Below, in pieces: positions 6,858-14,620 of a stretch of 27,407 nt of DNA (position 1 is its first letter; each line of letters begins with the position of its first letter). The translations under genes and the position numbers were made by a program. Origin of the DNA: Dehalococcoidales bacterium (GTDB lineage: Bacteria; Chloroflexota; Dehalococcoidia; Dehalococcoidales; UBA2162); assembly GCA_016844285.1 (NCBI GenBank), contig JAENIS010000031.1, positions 1-27,407 on the forward strand, read 5' to 3'. The notes beneath the pieces were generated by a model. That model saw nothing but the letters and a program-made list of their open reading frames with translations. It ran no database searches and was not told the origin of the DNA.

Positions 6858-9170
6858 CTAGTCGGCAGAGTAAGCGGTGCGCAGCACTTCGGCTGGCGTG
6901 GTGATACCGGCTTTTACCTTGGACATACCGTCTTTCATCAAGGGTATCATCCCCTCTTTGATTGCCTGGGCTCGTATTTCGCTGCTGCTGGTACGGTTGA
7001 GCAACATTCCCCTGATGGGATCACTCATGGTCAGAATCTCAAAGATGCCCATCCGGCCCCGATAACCGGTATTGGAGCAGGTCTCACAACCAGTGCCATA
7101 GAGGAACTGGGTTCTCTGCTCACCCATCACCTTCTCATAAGCGACGCGCTCCCCAGCAGGGGCATCCATGGAACGGCTACAATCAGGGCAGATACGGCGT
7201 ACCATTCTCTGAGCGACCACGCCAATCACGGCAGAGGCGACCAGGAAAGACTCCAGACCGAGGTCGATCAGCCGGGAAAGCGTCGTCGCGGCATCGTTAG
7301 CATGCACCGAAGACAGCACCAGATGCCCGGTTAGAGCGGCCTGAGCGGCGATGCTAGCCGTCTCACCATCACGTATCTCACCGACCAGGATGACGTTGGG
7401 GTCAAGACGAAGGATGGACCTTAAACCAGCGGCAAAAGTAAGGCCGGCCTGAGCATTCACCTGAATCTGGTTAATGTCCTTGAAGCGGTACTCGGCCGGG
7501 TCTTCAATGGTAATCACGTTAGATTGCAGGGTATCGAGAGAGTTGATGGAAGCGTATAGTGTTGTTGTCTTGCCGGAGCCGGTGGGACCACTGACCAGAA
7601 TCATCCCGTAGGGAGTCTTGAGCAGGGCTTCATACTTTTTCAGGATATCGGGTAAAAAACCAATCTCAGCTAAGCTACGGACCGCCATTGACTTATCGAG
7701 AAGGCGCAGCACGGCCATCTCACCATAAACAGTGGGCACAGTCGCCACGCGTATATCAATCTGTCTTCCTTTGGTTGAAGTGGAGAATTGACCATCCAGA
7801 GGACGAAGATGGTCAGCGATGTTCATATCCGCCAGGATTTTTAGCCGGGAAATGAGCGCCCGATGGACGTTGATGGGCAAAGACATCATATCATGGAGAA
7901 TGCTGTCAATGCGGTAACGTATCCTCAGCCGGTCCTCTTCAGGCTCAATATGAATATCCGAAGCGCGGGCTTTAGCCCCCTCCTCAATAATAAGGTCAAG
8001 AGCCTGAGCCAGGGGAGCGTCAGTGGCGGCGCTAACGGCCAGCTTATCATCGGTAATATCGGTGGTAGTAGAGATGAGAGAGATGCGCTTCTCGATTTCG
8101 CCGTAGGCTTTATAGTTAAAGTCAATCGCTTCCCTGACCTCTTTGGCACTGGACGTAACCGGCCTGATTCTCATCTTGGTCTTGGCGGCTAGAGCCTCCA
8201 TGGCAAAGATGTCCGCCGGGTTGGACATGGCTACTTGCAGCGTATTCTGAGTAATGCTGAGCGGTATGACACTATATCTTCGGGCCATGACCTCGGGTAT
8301 CAGTTTTAAGGCTTCAGGCTGCACCATTTGTCTGAGCTGTTTGGCACGGGCCTTCTCCGTTATGGGTTCCGTCTTTACCGTCGGCTCTGCTACCGGTGCT
8401 GGTTCCTTTTTGGTGGCTACTGGCTCATTGGCCGGTTTCGTGCCCAACGCAAGGACTTTTATCCGCTGGAGTTGAACAAATCGTTGAGCTTCCGGGCTAA
8501 GACCGGGTGACACCACGATAACTTTGTCATCGATACCGACATCGTAGGCCTTAGTATCAAAGACGGATACCTGCTCCAGAGTGATTGCCTTCTCTCCGCT
8601 TAAAAAATCTATCCCCCAGCTATGGCCGGTAAAATCATAGGCAGTGATGTCGAAGGTATAGTCTGTTCCGGAACGTCCCTGAACCTTGGCTCCTTCTTCC
8701 ACCACGTAACCCAAACTGGTTAGAGACTCGGCTAGCTGGGATTTCGTTTCAAAGCGGAAAGGAGCATTAGGCTGTCTTCCCTTGACTTTAGCTTCCAGCA
8801 ACGCCCCGATTCGGTCGGCACAGATGAGCTTGATACGCTGCTTTTCGGCTAGCTCCATCGCCTCCATCGTGAGTCCGGGGACAGCAATGACAACCTTGTC
8901 GTGAATACCGGCGTCGAAGGTCTTGTTCGCCAGGTTGAAAATGGCGTTCGCTTCTTTCACCTTGTTACTACCGGGGATGAAATCGATAGCCATCGTGTAG
9001 CTGGAGAAACTATCGTCTCTTTTCGCCAGCATGTCAAAGGTATGCTCGATACCCGATTTCCCGCTAAGCTTGACCCCCAGGCTTACTTGATAGCCTTGCC
9101 TCTCGAGGTATTCCTTAACCCGGGGTCTTAGGTCGGGACCAGCCTCCACTTTTAAGGCATCAGTTGTCAC
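6858..9170 (-). CDS. pilB: PilB/GspE assembly ATPase with two N-terminal nuclease-fold-like repeats
   Basis: This is the hexameric cytoplasmic ATPase powering pilus or pseudopilus assembly. Residues 264-355 resemble the GspE/MshE N-domain; 386-770 are the T2SSE core with ASDIHIEP (403-410), Walker A GPTGSGKT (528-535), Walker B ILVGEIRD (594-601), and the zinc-binding CxxC pairs Cys661/664 and Cys695/698. The unusual part is residues 13-243: two repeats (about 13-118 and 142-243) sharing GY-V, SG---TFD, IDF, D-GI-DKV, PGL--EA and QRIK. They resemble the Mrr/PD-(D/E)xK restriction-endonuclease fold, but the usual ExK lysine is replaced (IDF), so they are probably binding or structural modules. 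A Pro/Lys-rich linker (245-270) joins them to the rest. GTG 9170 is supported by GAGGAT eight bases upstream. Confidence 0.95.
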   Translation of the reverse strand: MTTDALKVEAGPDLRPRVKEYLERQGYQVSLGVKLSGKSGIEHTFDMLAKRDDSFSSYTMAIDFIPGSNKVKEANAIFNLANKTFDAGIHDKVVIAVPGLTMEAMELAEKQRIKLICADRIGALLEAKVKGRQPNAPFRFETKSQLAESLTSLGYVVEEGAKVQGRSGTDYTFDITAYDFTGHSWGIDFLSGEKAITLEQVSVFDTKAYDVGIDDKVIVVSPGLSPEAQRFVQLQRIKVLALGTKPANEPVATKKEPAPVAEPTVKTEPITEKARAKQLRQMVQPEALKLIPEVMARRYSVIPLSITQNTLQVAMSNPADIFAMEALAAKTKMRIRPVTSSAKEVREAIDFNYKAYGEIEKRISLISTTTDITDDKLAVSAATDAPLAQALDLIIEEGAKARASDIHIEPEEDRLRIRYRIDSILHDMMSLPINVHRALISRLKILADMNIADHLRPLDGQFSTSTKGRQIDIRVATVPTVYGEMAVLRLLDKSMAVRSLAEIGFLPDILKKYEALLKTPYGMILVSGPTGSGKTTTLYASINSLDTLQSNVITIEDPAEYRFKDINQIQVNAQAGLTFAAGLRSILRLDPNVILVGEIRDGETASIAAQAALTGHLVLSSVHANDAATTLSRLIDLGLESFLVASAVIGVVAQRMVRRICPDCSRSMDAPAGERVAYEKVMGEQRTQFLYGTGCETCSNTGYRGRMGIFEILTMSDPIRGMLLNRTSSSEIRAQAIKEGMIPLMKDGMSKVKAGITTPAEVLRTAYSAD

Positions 9171-9275
9171 GGTCTATCCTCACAGTTCTCCAACACTAAA
9201 AGTTTACTTCCTCCATTAGCAAAAGTCAACGTTACGCACCAAGGAGGCATCTGCGAAACTAATGAAATTGCCTCT

Positions 9276-9327
9276 AAAATCCCCCTTGTAATCCCCCTTT
9301 GCAAAGGGGGATTACAAGGGGGATTTT
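9276..9327. repeat. 52-bp perfect palindrome
   Basis: Arms 9276-9301 and 9302-9327 are exact inverted copies (26 bp each, no spacer), rich in ccccc/ggggg blocks. It lies in the 330-bp space between the divergent PilB and crotonase genes, so it is not at the 3' end of either and is unlikely to be a simple terminator. Similar 'aatccccct' palindromes are dispersed in the window. Apart from this and a few hairpins I see no gene in 9171-9499. Confidence 0.9.
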
Positions 9328-9499
9328 CTTCGTTTCTCGGGAAGCCCAGCCAGCATCGGTTGCTTTCTCCAGCCCCCTTTGCTAGAATACCAGTCAGACT
9401 GGAGGCAAGTGACCAATTGTTCAAGCTTAATGCCGCCCATCTTCCCGCAAAAGGCACCGGGTCTGTTTGCGGAATAAATAGAGTAAAGGAGATATTGCC

Positions 9500-10480
9500 A
9501 TGGTAAGAATGCCGCCCGATATGGCTGACCGAACCCCCTATCAGTATATCCTCTATGAGAAAGACCCGGATGATAAGAGGCTGGTGAGAATCACGCTCAA
9601 TCAACCGGAGCGGATGAACGCCCTGAGCTACGACATGCTGATGGACATCCGGCATGCCCTCATTTCAGCGGAGCGCGATGCCGATATCAAGGTGGTAATC
9701 TTAAAAGGCGCCGGCCGTACCTTTGGCGCTGGCTACGACCTTGATGCCTATTATGACTACCAGGAGGGACTACCCGACATGGTAATCCATGAGGACCACA
9801 TCAAGTACTATCACCATGATGTGTGGTTCACTATCTGGAACCTGCAAAAGCCGGTTATCTCTCAGGTACATGGTTATGCCCTGGCTGGAGCCAGCGAACT
9901 GGTGACGATGTGCGACATCACCATCATCGCTGACGATGCCGTCTTTGGCTATCCGCCATTACGGACGATGTCGGTCGCCGATACTTTCTACTGGCCCTGG
10001 TTCTGTGGCATGAAGAAAGGCAAGTATCTATCCTTGTCCGGCAGCCCGATAACCGGCAAGGAGGCCGCCGATATTGGCCTGGCCACCATATCCGTCCCGG
10101 CGGACAAGCTTGCGGAAACAGTGACACTGGTAGCCAAGAGGCTGGCGATGATTCCCGCTGAACTCTTATTCCTGAATAAGCTGGCCTGCAATAAGAGCAT
10201 GGAGATAATGGGGATGAGAGTGGCGACGGAGATGATTGGCCAGCTTCATGACTACTCTCACACCTTTGACTCCGTGAAAGAGTGGGGCCGGATAGTCAAG
10301 GAAAGGGGGTTGGCGGGAGCACTTGAGTGGCGGGATGGTAAATTCGGCGATGACTACCGGGCACTGCGGAAGATGGCTCAGGAAAAGGGCACCGACTTCA
10401 GATTTCCGCAGGGGTTATTTATGCCTGAGGTCAAAGAAGCTCTGGAAAAATACGAAGCCGAGAGGAAGAAGCAGGGCTAG
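9500..10480 (+). CDS. Crotonase-family protein with long C-terminal extension
   Basis: This is an acyl-CoA crotonase superfamily member of 326 residues, against about 260 for classical enoyl-CoA hydratases; the extra 70 residues (about 255-326) form a charged helical tail. The crotonase core runs from about 10 to 230: LNQPERMNALS, first oxyanion-hole segment LKGAGRTFGAGYDLDAY, second segment VHGYALAGASELVTMCDI. The first general-base Glu (GASEL) is kept, but the second is replaced (VFGYPPLRTM), so dehydration/hydration is uncertain; hydrolase, isomerase or other chemistry is possible. AGGAGA lies eight bases before ATG 9500. It stands alone between the divergent PilB gene and a MITE-like repeat. 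Confidence 0.85.
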   Translation: MVRMPPDMADRTPYQYILYEKDPDDKRLVRITLNQPERMNALSYDMLMDIRHALISAERDADIKVVILKGAGRTFGAGYDLDAYYDYQEGLPDMVIHEDHIKYYHHDVWFTIWNLQKPVISQVHGYALAGASELVTMCDITIIADDAVFGYPPLRTMSVADTFYWPWFCGMKKGKYLSLSGSPITGKEAADIGLATISVPADKLAETVTLVAKRLAMIPAELLFLNKLACNKSMEIMGMRVATEMIGQLHDYSHTFDSVKEWGRIVKERGLAGALEWRDGKFGDDYRALRKMAQEKGTDFRFPQGLFMPEVKEALEKYEAERKKQG

Positions 10481-10520
10481 TCGACAGCCATAATCTCAAG
10501 AAGGAGGGCGCCGCTAAAAA

Positions 10521-10691
10521 GGGTTCTGTTGGCATTTGGTTGGTCTGTCATTGCGGTGAGCCGAAGCCCTGAGCATAGCGAAGGGGAAGCGAAGCAATCT
10601 CGGAATGTTTTGGGCAGAGATTGCCAGGGGGTCTAACGACCCCTTGCAATGACAACTATTTCACTACCGCAACCAAAACCGAATGGAACCC
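10521..10691. repeat. MITE-like repeat, copy D, with target duplication
   Basis: This is the clearest copy. It begins gggttctgttggcatttggt and ends in the inverted form accaaaaccgaatggaaccc (about 16 of 22 terminal positions match). It is flanked by taaaaa at 10515-10520 and 10692-10697, a likely 6-bp target duplication. It is 171 bp, non-coding, with an interior that folds on itself (cattgcggtgag ... cccttgcaatgac). Confidence 0.85.
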
Positions 10692-10765
10692 TAAAAATAC
10701 GCCCGACTTCTTGTTATTACCAGAGTGTGTCCCATAGAATCATGGATTGAGGTGTAAGTAGTAAG

Positions 10766-11233
10766 ATGTGGCAAATTCCTAAAAAAGTATCTCTCGTTTC
10801 CGGGCACGCAGAAGGAGAAACCGAGCTTAGTACCTTTGACAAAGCACTGCTTGCCGCCGGTGTCGGGGAAGCCAACCTTATCCAGGTTAGCAGCATATTA
10901 CCCCGTGGTGTCGAGTTTGTCGCCATGCCGCAATTCGTCGCAGGATTGCTTTTGCCGGCCGCTTTCCAGTTCATCATCAGTCACCGCCCGGGAGAGGTGA
11001 TAACGGCCACCATTGCCATCGGCCTTCCGCAGAATCCAGCGGAAAGCGGGGTGATTGTCGAGCATACCGTCAGTGGAGATACTGCCCTTGGCGAGGCTAA
11101 AGCCAGAGAAATGGTGGAGGAGTTGTTCGCTGCCCGGCAAAGGAAGCTGGGCGAGATACGGGTTATCTCCAGCGAGCATAAAGTCGTCAAGCTTGGTTGT
11201 GCCATTGCTCTGGCGGTGTTCTGGCCCGATTAG
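10766..11233 (+). CDS. pdaD: Pyruvoyl-dependent arginine decarboxylase
   Basis: This enzyme converts arginine to agmatine and CO2 using a self-made pyruvoyl group. The 155-residue proenzyme has the family's cleavage segment VSSILPRG at residues 41-48: cutting between Ser42 and Ser43 gives a beta chain (1-42) and an alpha chain whose first residue becomes the pyruvoyl cofactor. Further matches are SGHAEGETELSTFDKAL near the start, MPQFVAG, and the central ATIAIGLP segment. Length is as expected. It is followed 290 bp downstream by an agmatinase gene on the same strand, the classic arginine-agmatine-putrescine pair. A GAGGTG about ten bases upstream is a fair ribosome site. The gene itself looks intact. 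Confidence 0.9.
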   Translation: MWQIPKKVSLVSGHAEGETELSTFDKALLAAGVGEANLIQVSSILPRGVEFVAMPQFVAGLLLPAAFQFIISHRPGEVITATIAIGLPQNPAESGVIVEHTVSGDTALGEAKAREMVEELFAARQRKLGEIRVISSEHKVVKLGCAIALAVFWPD

Positions 11234-11254
11234 TGGCGAAATAAGACCTGACCT

Positions 11255-11271
11255 CCTTCCCACCGGGAAGG
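11255..11271. terminator. Hairpin after the arginine decarboxylase gene
   Basis: A 7-bp GC-rich stem (ccttccc/gggaagg, loop acc) lies about 20 bases past the stop codon. No T-run follows, so it could be a weak or factor-dependent terminator, or one more dispersed palindrome. Confidence 0.35.
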
Positions 11272-11367
11272 GTTCATCCTGAAGGGTTCTCCCTGAAAGG
11301 GAAGTTAGTGATAGTCTCATTATAAAATGGACTCAGGACATGGGTGACGCTACTCAAATAGAAGCAT

Positions 11368-11435
11368 GTCATTCTGGCGAAGGTCAGAATCCAGATACCA
11401 CCCTATCCCTGGATTCCAGCCTGCGCTGGAATGAC
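11368..11435. repeat. REP-like inverted repeat
   Basis: The segment starts gtcattctgg and ends in ggaatgac, with inner pairs ccagatacc... / ...ggattccag forming a cruciform-like structure. It belongs to the 'gtcattctg ... gaatcc' type of dispersed bacterial repeats and is non-coding. Together with a T-poor hairpin at 11255 it accounts for most of the 290 bp between the decarboxylase and agmatinase genes. Confidence 0.6.
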
Positions 11436-11523
11436 GGTGGGATTAAGGGGATAAGGTCGTCCGTAATTAGTAAGTTTTGCTGAAGCAATCATTGGGTTAA
11501 TAATTAACCAGACAGGATACCGG

Positions 11524-12395
11524 ATGGAAAAGACGCAGCTATTTTATCCCGAACGTAACTTTGGTGGCCTGCTGCCAGAGTATTCTGCTTTTGCAACCTC
11601 CCCGGTGGTGGTGCTACCTATTCCTTATGATGGCACCACCGAATGGCAGATTGGCTCCAGAAGAGGCCCGCAAGCCATTATTGACGCTTCACAAAATCTG
11701 GAGCTTTACGACTTTGAGCTGGGCCGTGACATCTCCCAGATAGGCATCTGCACCCTGCCTGAGGTGGAACCAGTCATGAGCGGTGTGGAGCCGATGATAG
11801 AACGGGTTTATCAGATAGCAACCGAATTGCTGGACAAGGATAAATTCATCGTCACACTGGGTGGGGAGCATTCGCTTACTTTAGGCATCGTCAGAGCACT
11901 TGTCGCGAAATTCCCGCGTCTTTCGGTCTTACAGCTGGATGCTCATGGTGACCTCCGTGACCAATATTTAGGCACGAAATATAGCTACGCTTCCGTGATG
12001 CGCCGCATTATCGAGCTATGCCCCATTGTGCCGCTGGGCATTCGCAGCCTGAGCCTGGAGGAGGATGGGTTCCTCAAAGAAAGAGGCATCAAGCCATTTT
12101 ATGCCCGGGGGTTAACCCTGGATGAGGCTCCGAAGTGTATATCACCCTGGACATGGACGTCTTCGACCCCTCCATCATGCCGGCAGTAACCGCCCCGGAG
12201 CCGGGTGGTCTTAGCTGGCAACAAGTTCTCGCCATTCTGGAGAGGGTAGCCCGGGAAAAAAGAATCGTCGGCTTCGACCTGATGGAGCTATGTCCCACCG
12301 AGGGGACCGCCGCCTGTTCCTTCCTGGCCGCCAGGCTGGCCTATAAGCTAATCGGCTATGTGTCTTGCTCTCAAAATAGCTCTTTAGTGAAGTAG
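11524..12395 (+). pseudogene. speB: Agmatinase (ureohydrolase), frameshifted
   Basis: The intact enzyme would cleave agmatine to putrescine and urea with two Mn2+ ions. The first frame (11524-12189) carries GGEHS (113-117) and DAHGD (139-143); near 12128-12135 the homology jumps to another frame (to 12395), which carries DMDVFDPS and the C-terminal EPGGLSW and GFDLMELCP. The switch follows DEAPK and drops roughly ten residues expected there, so it looks like a deletion of 3n+1 bases. Also, the family's SHA motif reads SYASVMRR, losing a His that helps bind or activate the substrate in ureohydrolases. Two separate lesions argue for real decay rather than one read error, although the rest is very well kept. 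It pairs with the upstream arginine decarboxylase. Confidence 0.82.
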
Positions 12396-12420
12396 GTAAA
12401 ATAGTCTTATTCAAAACGTC

Positions 12421-12465
12421 TCCCCCTTTGGGAAAGAGCCTGTCCCGTGCTTGACACGGGAGGGA
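12421..12465. repeat. 45-bp dispersed repeat, copy 1
   Basis: This segment is 43/45 identical to 24838-24882. It contains an internal hairpin, cccgtg-cttga-cacggg. It lies between the convergent agmatinase and TlyA genes. No coding potential is seen. Confidence 0.8.
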
Positions 12466-12498
12466 TTAAAGGGGATTTCCCATCCCCAAATCCCTCTC

Positions 12499-12523
12499 AC
12501 TCTCCCTTTCAGAAAGGGAGAGT
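12499..12523. terminator. Hairpin between convergent agmatinase and tlyA
   Basis: An 11-bp perfect stem (actctcccttt with aaagggagagt, loop cag) lies between two genes that converge on it. It has the position of a bidirectional terminator, but lacks a strong U-run on either side. Confidence 0.45.
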
Positions 12524-12561
12524 CTCTACCTGCGGGGGCGAAGTAGTTATTCTTATTATCA

Positions 12562-13287
12562 TTATGTCAACTTTACCAGCACCAGGAACTCCCGGTTCCC
12601 GGCAGCGCCGAGGATTGGTGATGCGGTTAACCCGCCCAGACGGAAGTTGTGCTCTAGCATCCAGGCAACAAATCTCCCCAGGATTCGGGCATGCAACTGG
12701 GACGACTTGATTACTCCTCCCTTCTCCACCTCCGCTCGCCTTGCCTCAAACTGGGGCTTGATGAGCACCACCAGATAACCATCCTCTTTTAGCAACTGAG
12801 CTACGGCTGGTATTATCCTGGTGACGGAGATAAAGGACACGTCTATTGTCGCCAGGTCTACCTTCTCGGGCAGCGTCACCGGGTAACGGGCGTTAACCCT
12901 CTCCATGACCACTACCCTGGCATCTTGCCTGAGACGGTAATCAAGCTGACCATAGCCGACATCAATGGCATACACCCGGCTGGCCCCCCGCTTGAGCAGG
13001 CAATCGGTAAAGCCACCGGTTGAGGCCCCGATATCGGCGACCACCCTGGCCGAGACATCAATCCCGAACCGGTCGAGAGCATAATCTAGCTTGAGGCCGC
13101 CACGGCTGACAAAGGGGGGTGCCGCAACGATAGTAATGACTGCTTCTTCGGAGACCGGTGTCCCTGCTTTGATAATGGCCCTGCCGTCGACCATTACCTC
13201 ACCGGCCATGATTAGAGCCTGGGCCTGAGCCTGGCTCTCCGCCAGCCCTTTCTCCACGAGCAAGCTATCAAGCCGCCACCTGGCCAA
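12562..13287 (-). CDS. tlyA: TlyA-family rRNA (cytidine-2'-O)-methyltransferase
   Basis: This enzyme methylates ribose 2'-O positions of specific cytidines in rRNA; older annotations call it hemolysin A. It has an S4 RNA-binding domain at 1-60 (RLDSLLVEKGLAESQAQAQA) and an FtsJ-like methyltransferase domain at about 61-241. The SAM-binding loop is DIGASTGGF (85-93). The FtsJ K-D-K-E tetrad is visible as Lys66 (SRGGLKL), Asp149 (IDVSF), Lys177 (LIKPQFE) and Glu233 (NREF). Length (241) is typical. Upstream on the same strand, 270 bp away, is the alcohol dehydrogenase, with repeats in between, so it is probably a separate transcription unit. Confidence 0.95.
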   Translation of the reverse strand: MARWRLDSLLVEKGLAESQAQAQALIMAGEVMVDGRAIIKAGTPVSEEAVITIVAAPPFVSRGGLKLDYALDRFGIDVSARVVADIGASTGGFTDCLLKRGASRVYAIDVGYGQLDYRLRQDARVVVMERVNARYPVTLPEKVDLATIDVSFISVTRIIPAVAQLLKEDGYLVVLIKPQFEARRAEVEKGGVIKSSQLHARILGRFVAWMLEHNFRLGGLTASPILGAAGNREFLVLVKLT

Positions 13288-13379
13288 TGACGAATCCCCC
13301 TTGTTTAGCTAGTATTGTCAAATTGTTTAGCAACCTCACCCCCCTGAATCCCCGTCTCCTGTGAGGGTCTTGTATCAAA

Positions 13380-13481
13380 TGTCATTCTGAGGAGCGAAGC
13401 AACGAAGAATCCAGGCGTGGGGTTGGTGGTGAAACAACAGTACCCGCCACCCCGAGACCCTTCGCTACGCTCAGGGTGACA
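13380..13481. repeat. REP-like inverted repeat
   Basis: It begins tgtcattctgaggagcgaag and ends in the inverted form ttcgctacgctcagggtgaca, a widespread intergenic palindromic type. The centre also has complementary 'ggcg(t)ggggtt' and 'acccgccacccc' blocks. It is non-coding and lies between the alcohol dehydrogenase and tlyA genes. Confidence 0.7.
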
Positions 13482-13508
13482 TGGATGAACTCACTCTAAT
13501 ATTTTCTT

Positions 13509-13533
13509 CCCCTTCCCTTACGAAGGGAAGGGG
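13509..13533. terminator. Hairpin downstream of the alcohol dehydrogenase gene
   Basis: An 11-bp perfect stem (ccccttccctt/aagggaagggg, loop acg) lies about 28 bases past the dehydrogenase stop (minus strand). There is no U-run. It may stop or protect the transcript end, or be one of the dispersed purine/pyrimidine palindromes. Confidence 0.45.
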
Positions 13534-13560
13534 GTTAGGGAGATAGGTTACTAAATATAA

Positions 13561-14589
13561 CTACTGCTGCGGTGCAATAATCACCTTGATGGAATCCTGG
13601 GCAGTAGCGACAAGCTGGAAACCCAAGCCTACCTCGGCCAGACCCAGACGATGGGTAATCATCTCACGCACACGGATAGTGCCGGCACTAATCATCTCCA
13701 GTGCCACCTGGTAGTCCGCCGGGCTGCCGGCATAAGTGGTGGTGAGCGTAATATCATTACGAAAGAAAAACTCATTTATTGAAATCGGCACAGTGACTCC
13801 GGGATTCGTTGGGGCGAAGAAAAGAACCGTCCCACCGCGCTCCACCGATTTTAAGGCCTGTGTTTGAGCCGATGCCGCCCCGGTACAAACTATCACCAGG
13901 TCAGCCAGGCGACCATCATTGACCTCTCGCAAGCGAGCCGGCAGGTCTTCCTGGGCATGGAAGGTAAAGTTAGCCCCGAACCGTTTCGCTGCCTCCAGCC
14001 TGTATTCGCTGACATCGGTGGCAACCACCTGGCCTGCCCCCAGGGTGCGGGCAAGCTGCACATGGAGCAACCCGGTGATACCACTGCCGATGACCAGGAC
14101 ACTCTTGCCCGGTGACATCTGCGCCATTCGTTGGCCACGCAGGACGCAGGCTAACGGTTCCACAAAAGTGGCATCTTCATAGGATACGTCGTCGGGCAAG
14201 CGGAAGACGCCACGGTCAACATTGATGGCGGGCAAGCGGATATACTCCGCCAGACCGCCGGGGTCGAAGTTGGTCCGCCGCAGGGTATCACAGGCAGTAT
14301 GATGCCCGCTCAGGCAGTAGTGACAGGTATTACAGGGCACATGATGAGCGGCGGTAACCCGCTCGCCCTCTTTATGGCCGGTCACCCCTTCCCCCACCGC
14401 CACAATCTGCCCGCCAATCTCATGCCCCAGCACCAGGGGTGCCCGGTCAAGGCGATACCACTCCATGACATCGCTGCCACAGATGCCACTGGCTTCTACC
14501 CGCACCAGCAGCTCGCCAGCATCGATTTTGGGGACAGGCATCGCCTCTACCCGCACGTCACGGTTGTTATACCACCGAGCAACACGCAT
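13561..14589 (-). CDS. Zinc-dependent medium-chain alcohol/polyol dehydrogenase
   Basis: This NAD(P)-dependent oxidoreductase of 342 residues is of the sorbitol/threonine/butanediol dehydrogenase type. Catalytic zinc ligands are Cys37 (GICGSD), His56-Glu57 (GHE) and probably Glu144 (FVEPLACV). Structural zinc ligands are Cys86, Cys89, Cys92 and Cys100. The nucleotide-binding Rossmann loop is GSGITG (168-173), and Asp191 (VVATDVS) suggests NAD rather than NADP. It starts 31 bp after the LsrF-like aldolase stop, so the two genes are probably one operon, and a sugar- or polyol-derived substrate is likely. The exact substrate cannot be read from the sequence. GGGAGA sits about nine bases before ATG 14589. 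Confidence 0.92.
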   Translation of the reverse strand: MRVARWYNNRDVRVEAMPVPKIDAGELLVRVEASGICGSDVMEWYRLDRAPLVLGHEIGGQIVAVGEGVTGHKEGERVTAAHHVPCNTCHYCLSGHHTACDTLRRTNFDPGGLAEYIRLPAINVDRGVFRLPDDVSYEDATFVEPLACVLRGQRMAQMSPGKSVLVIGSGITGLLHVQLARTLGAGQVVATDVSEYRLEAAKRFGANFTFHAQEDLPARLREVNDGRLADLVIVCTGAASAQTQALKSVERGGTVLFFAPTNPGVTVPISINEFFFRNDITLTTTYAGSPADYQVALEMISAGTIRVREMITHRLGLAEVGLGFQLVATAQDSIKVIIAPQQ

Positions 14590-14620
14590 CGAACTTCATC
14601 TCCCAGCAACGGACTTAAGG

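Noticed and set aside
9167..9655. 162-codon minus-strand frame across the PilB/crotonase spacer
   Set aside because: It runs through the 52-bp palindrome and the antisense of the second crotonase start, with no recognisable protein features.
12447..12710. 87-codon plus-strand frame after the agmatinase
   Set aside because: It crosses a dispersed repeat and then lies antisense to the tlyA 3' end; no family features or ribosome site.
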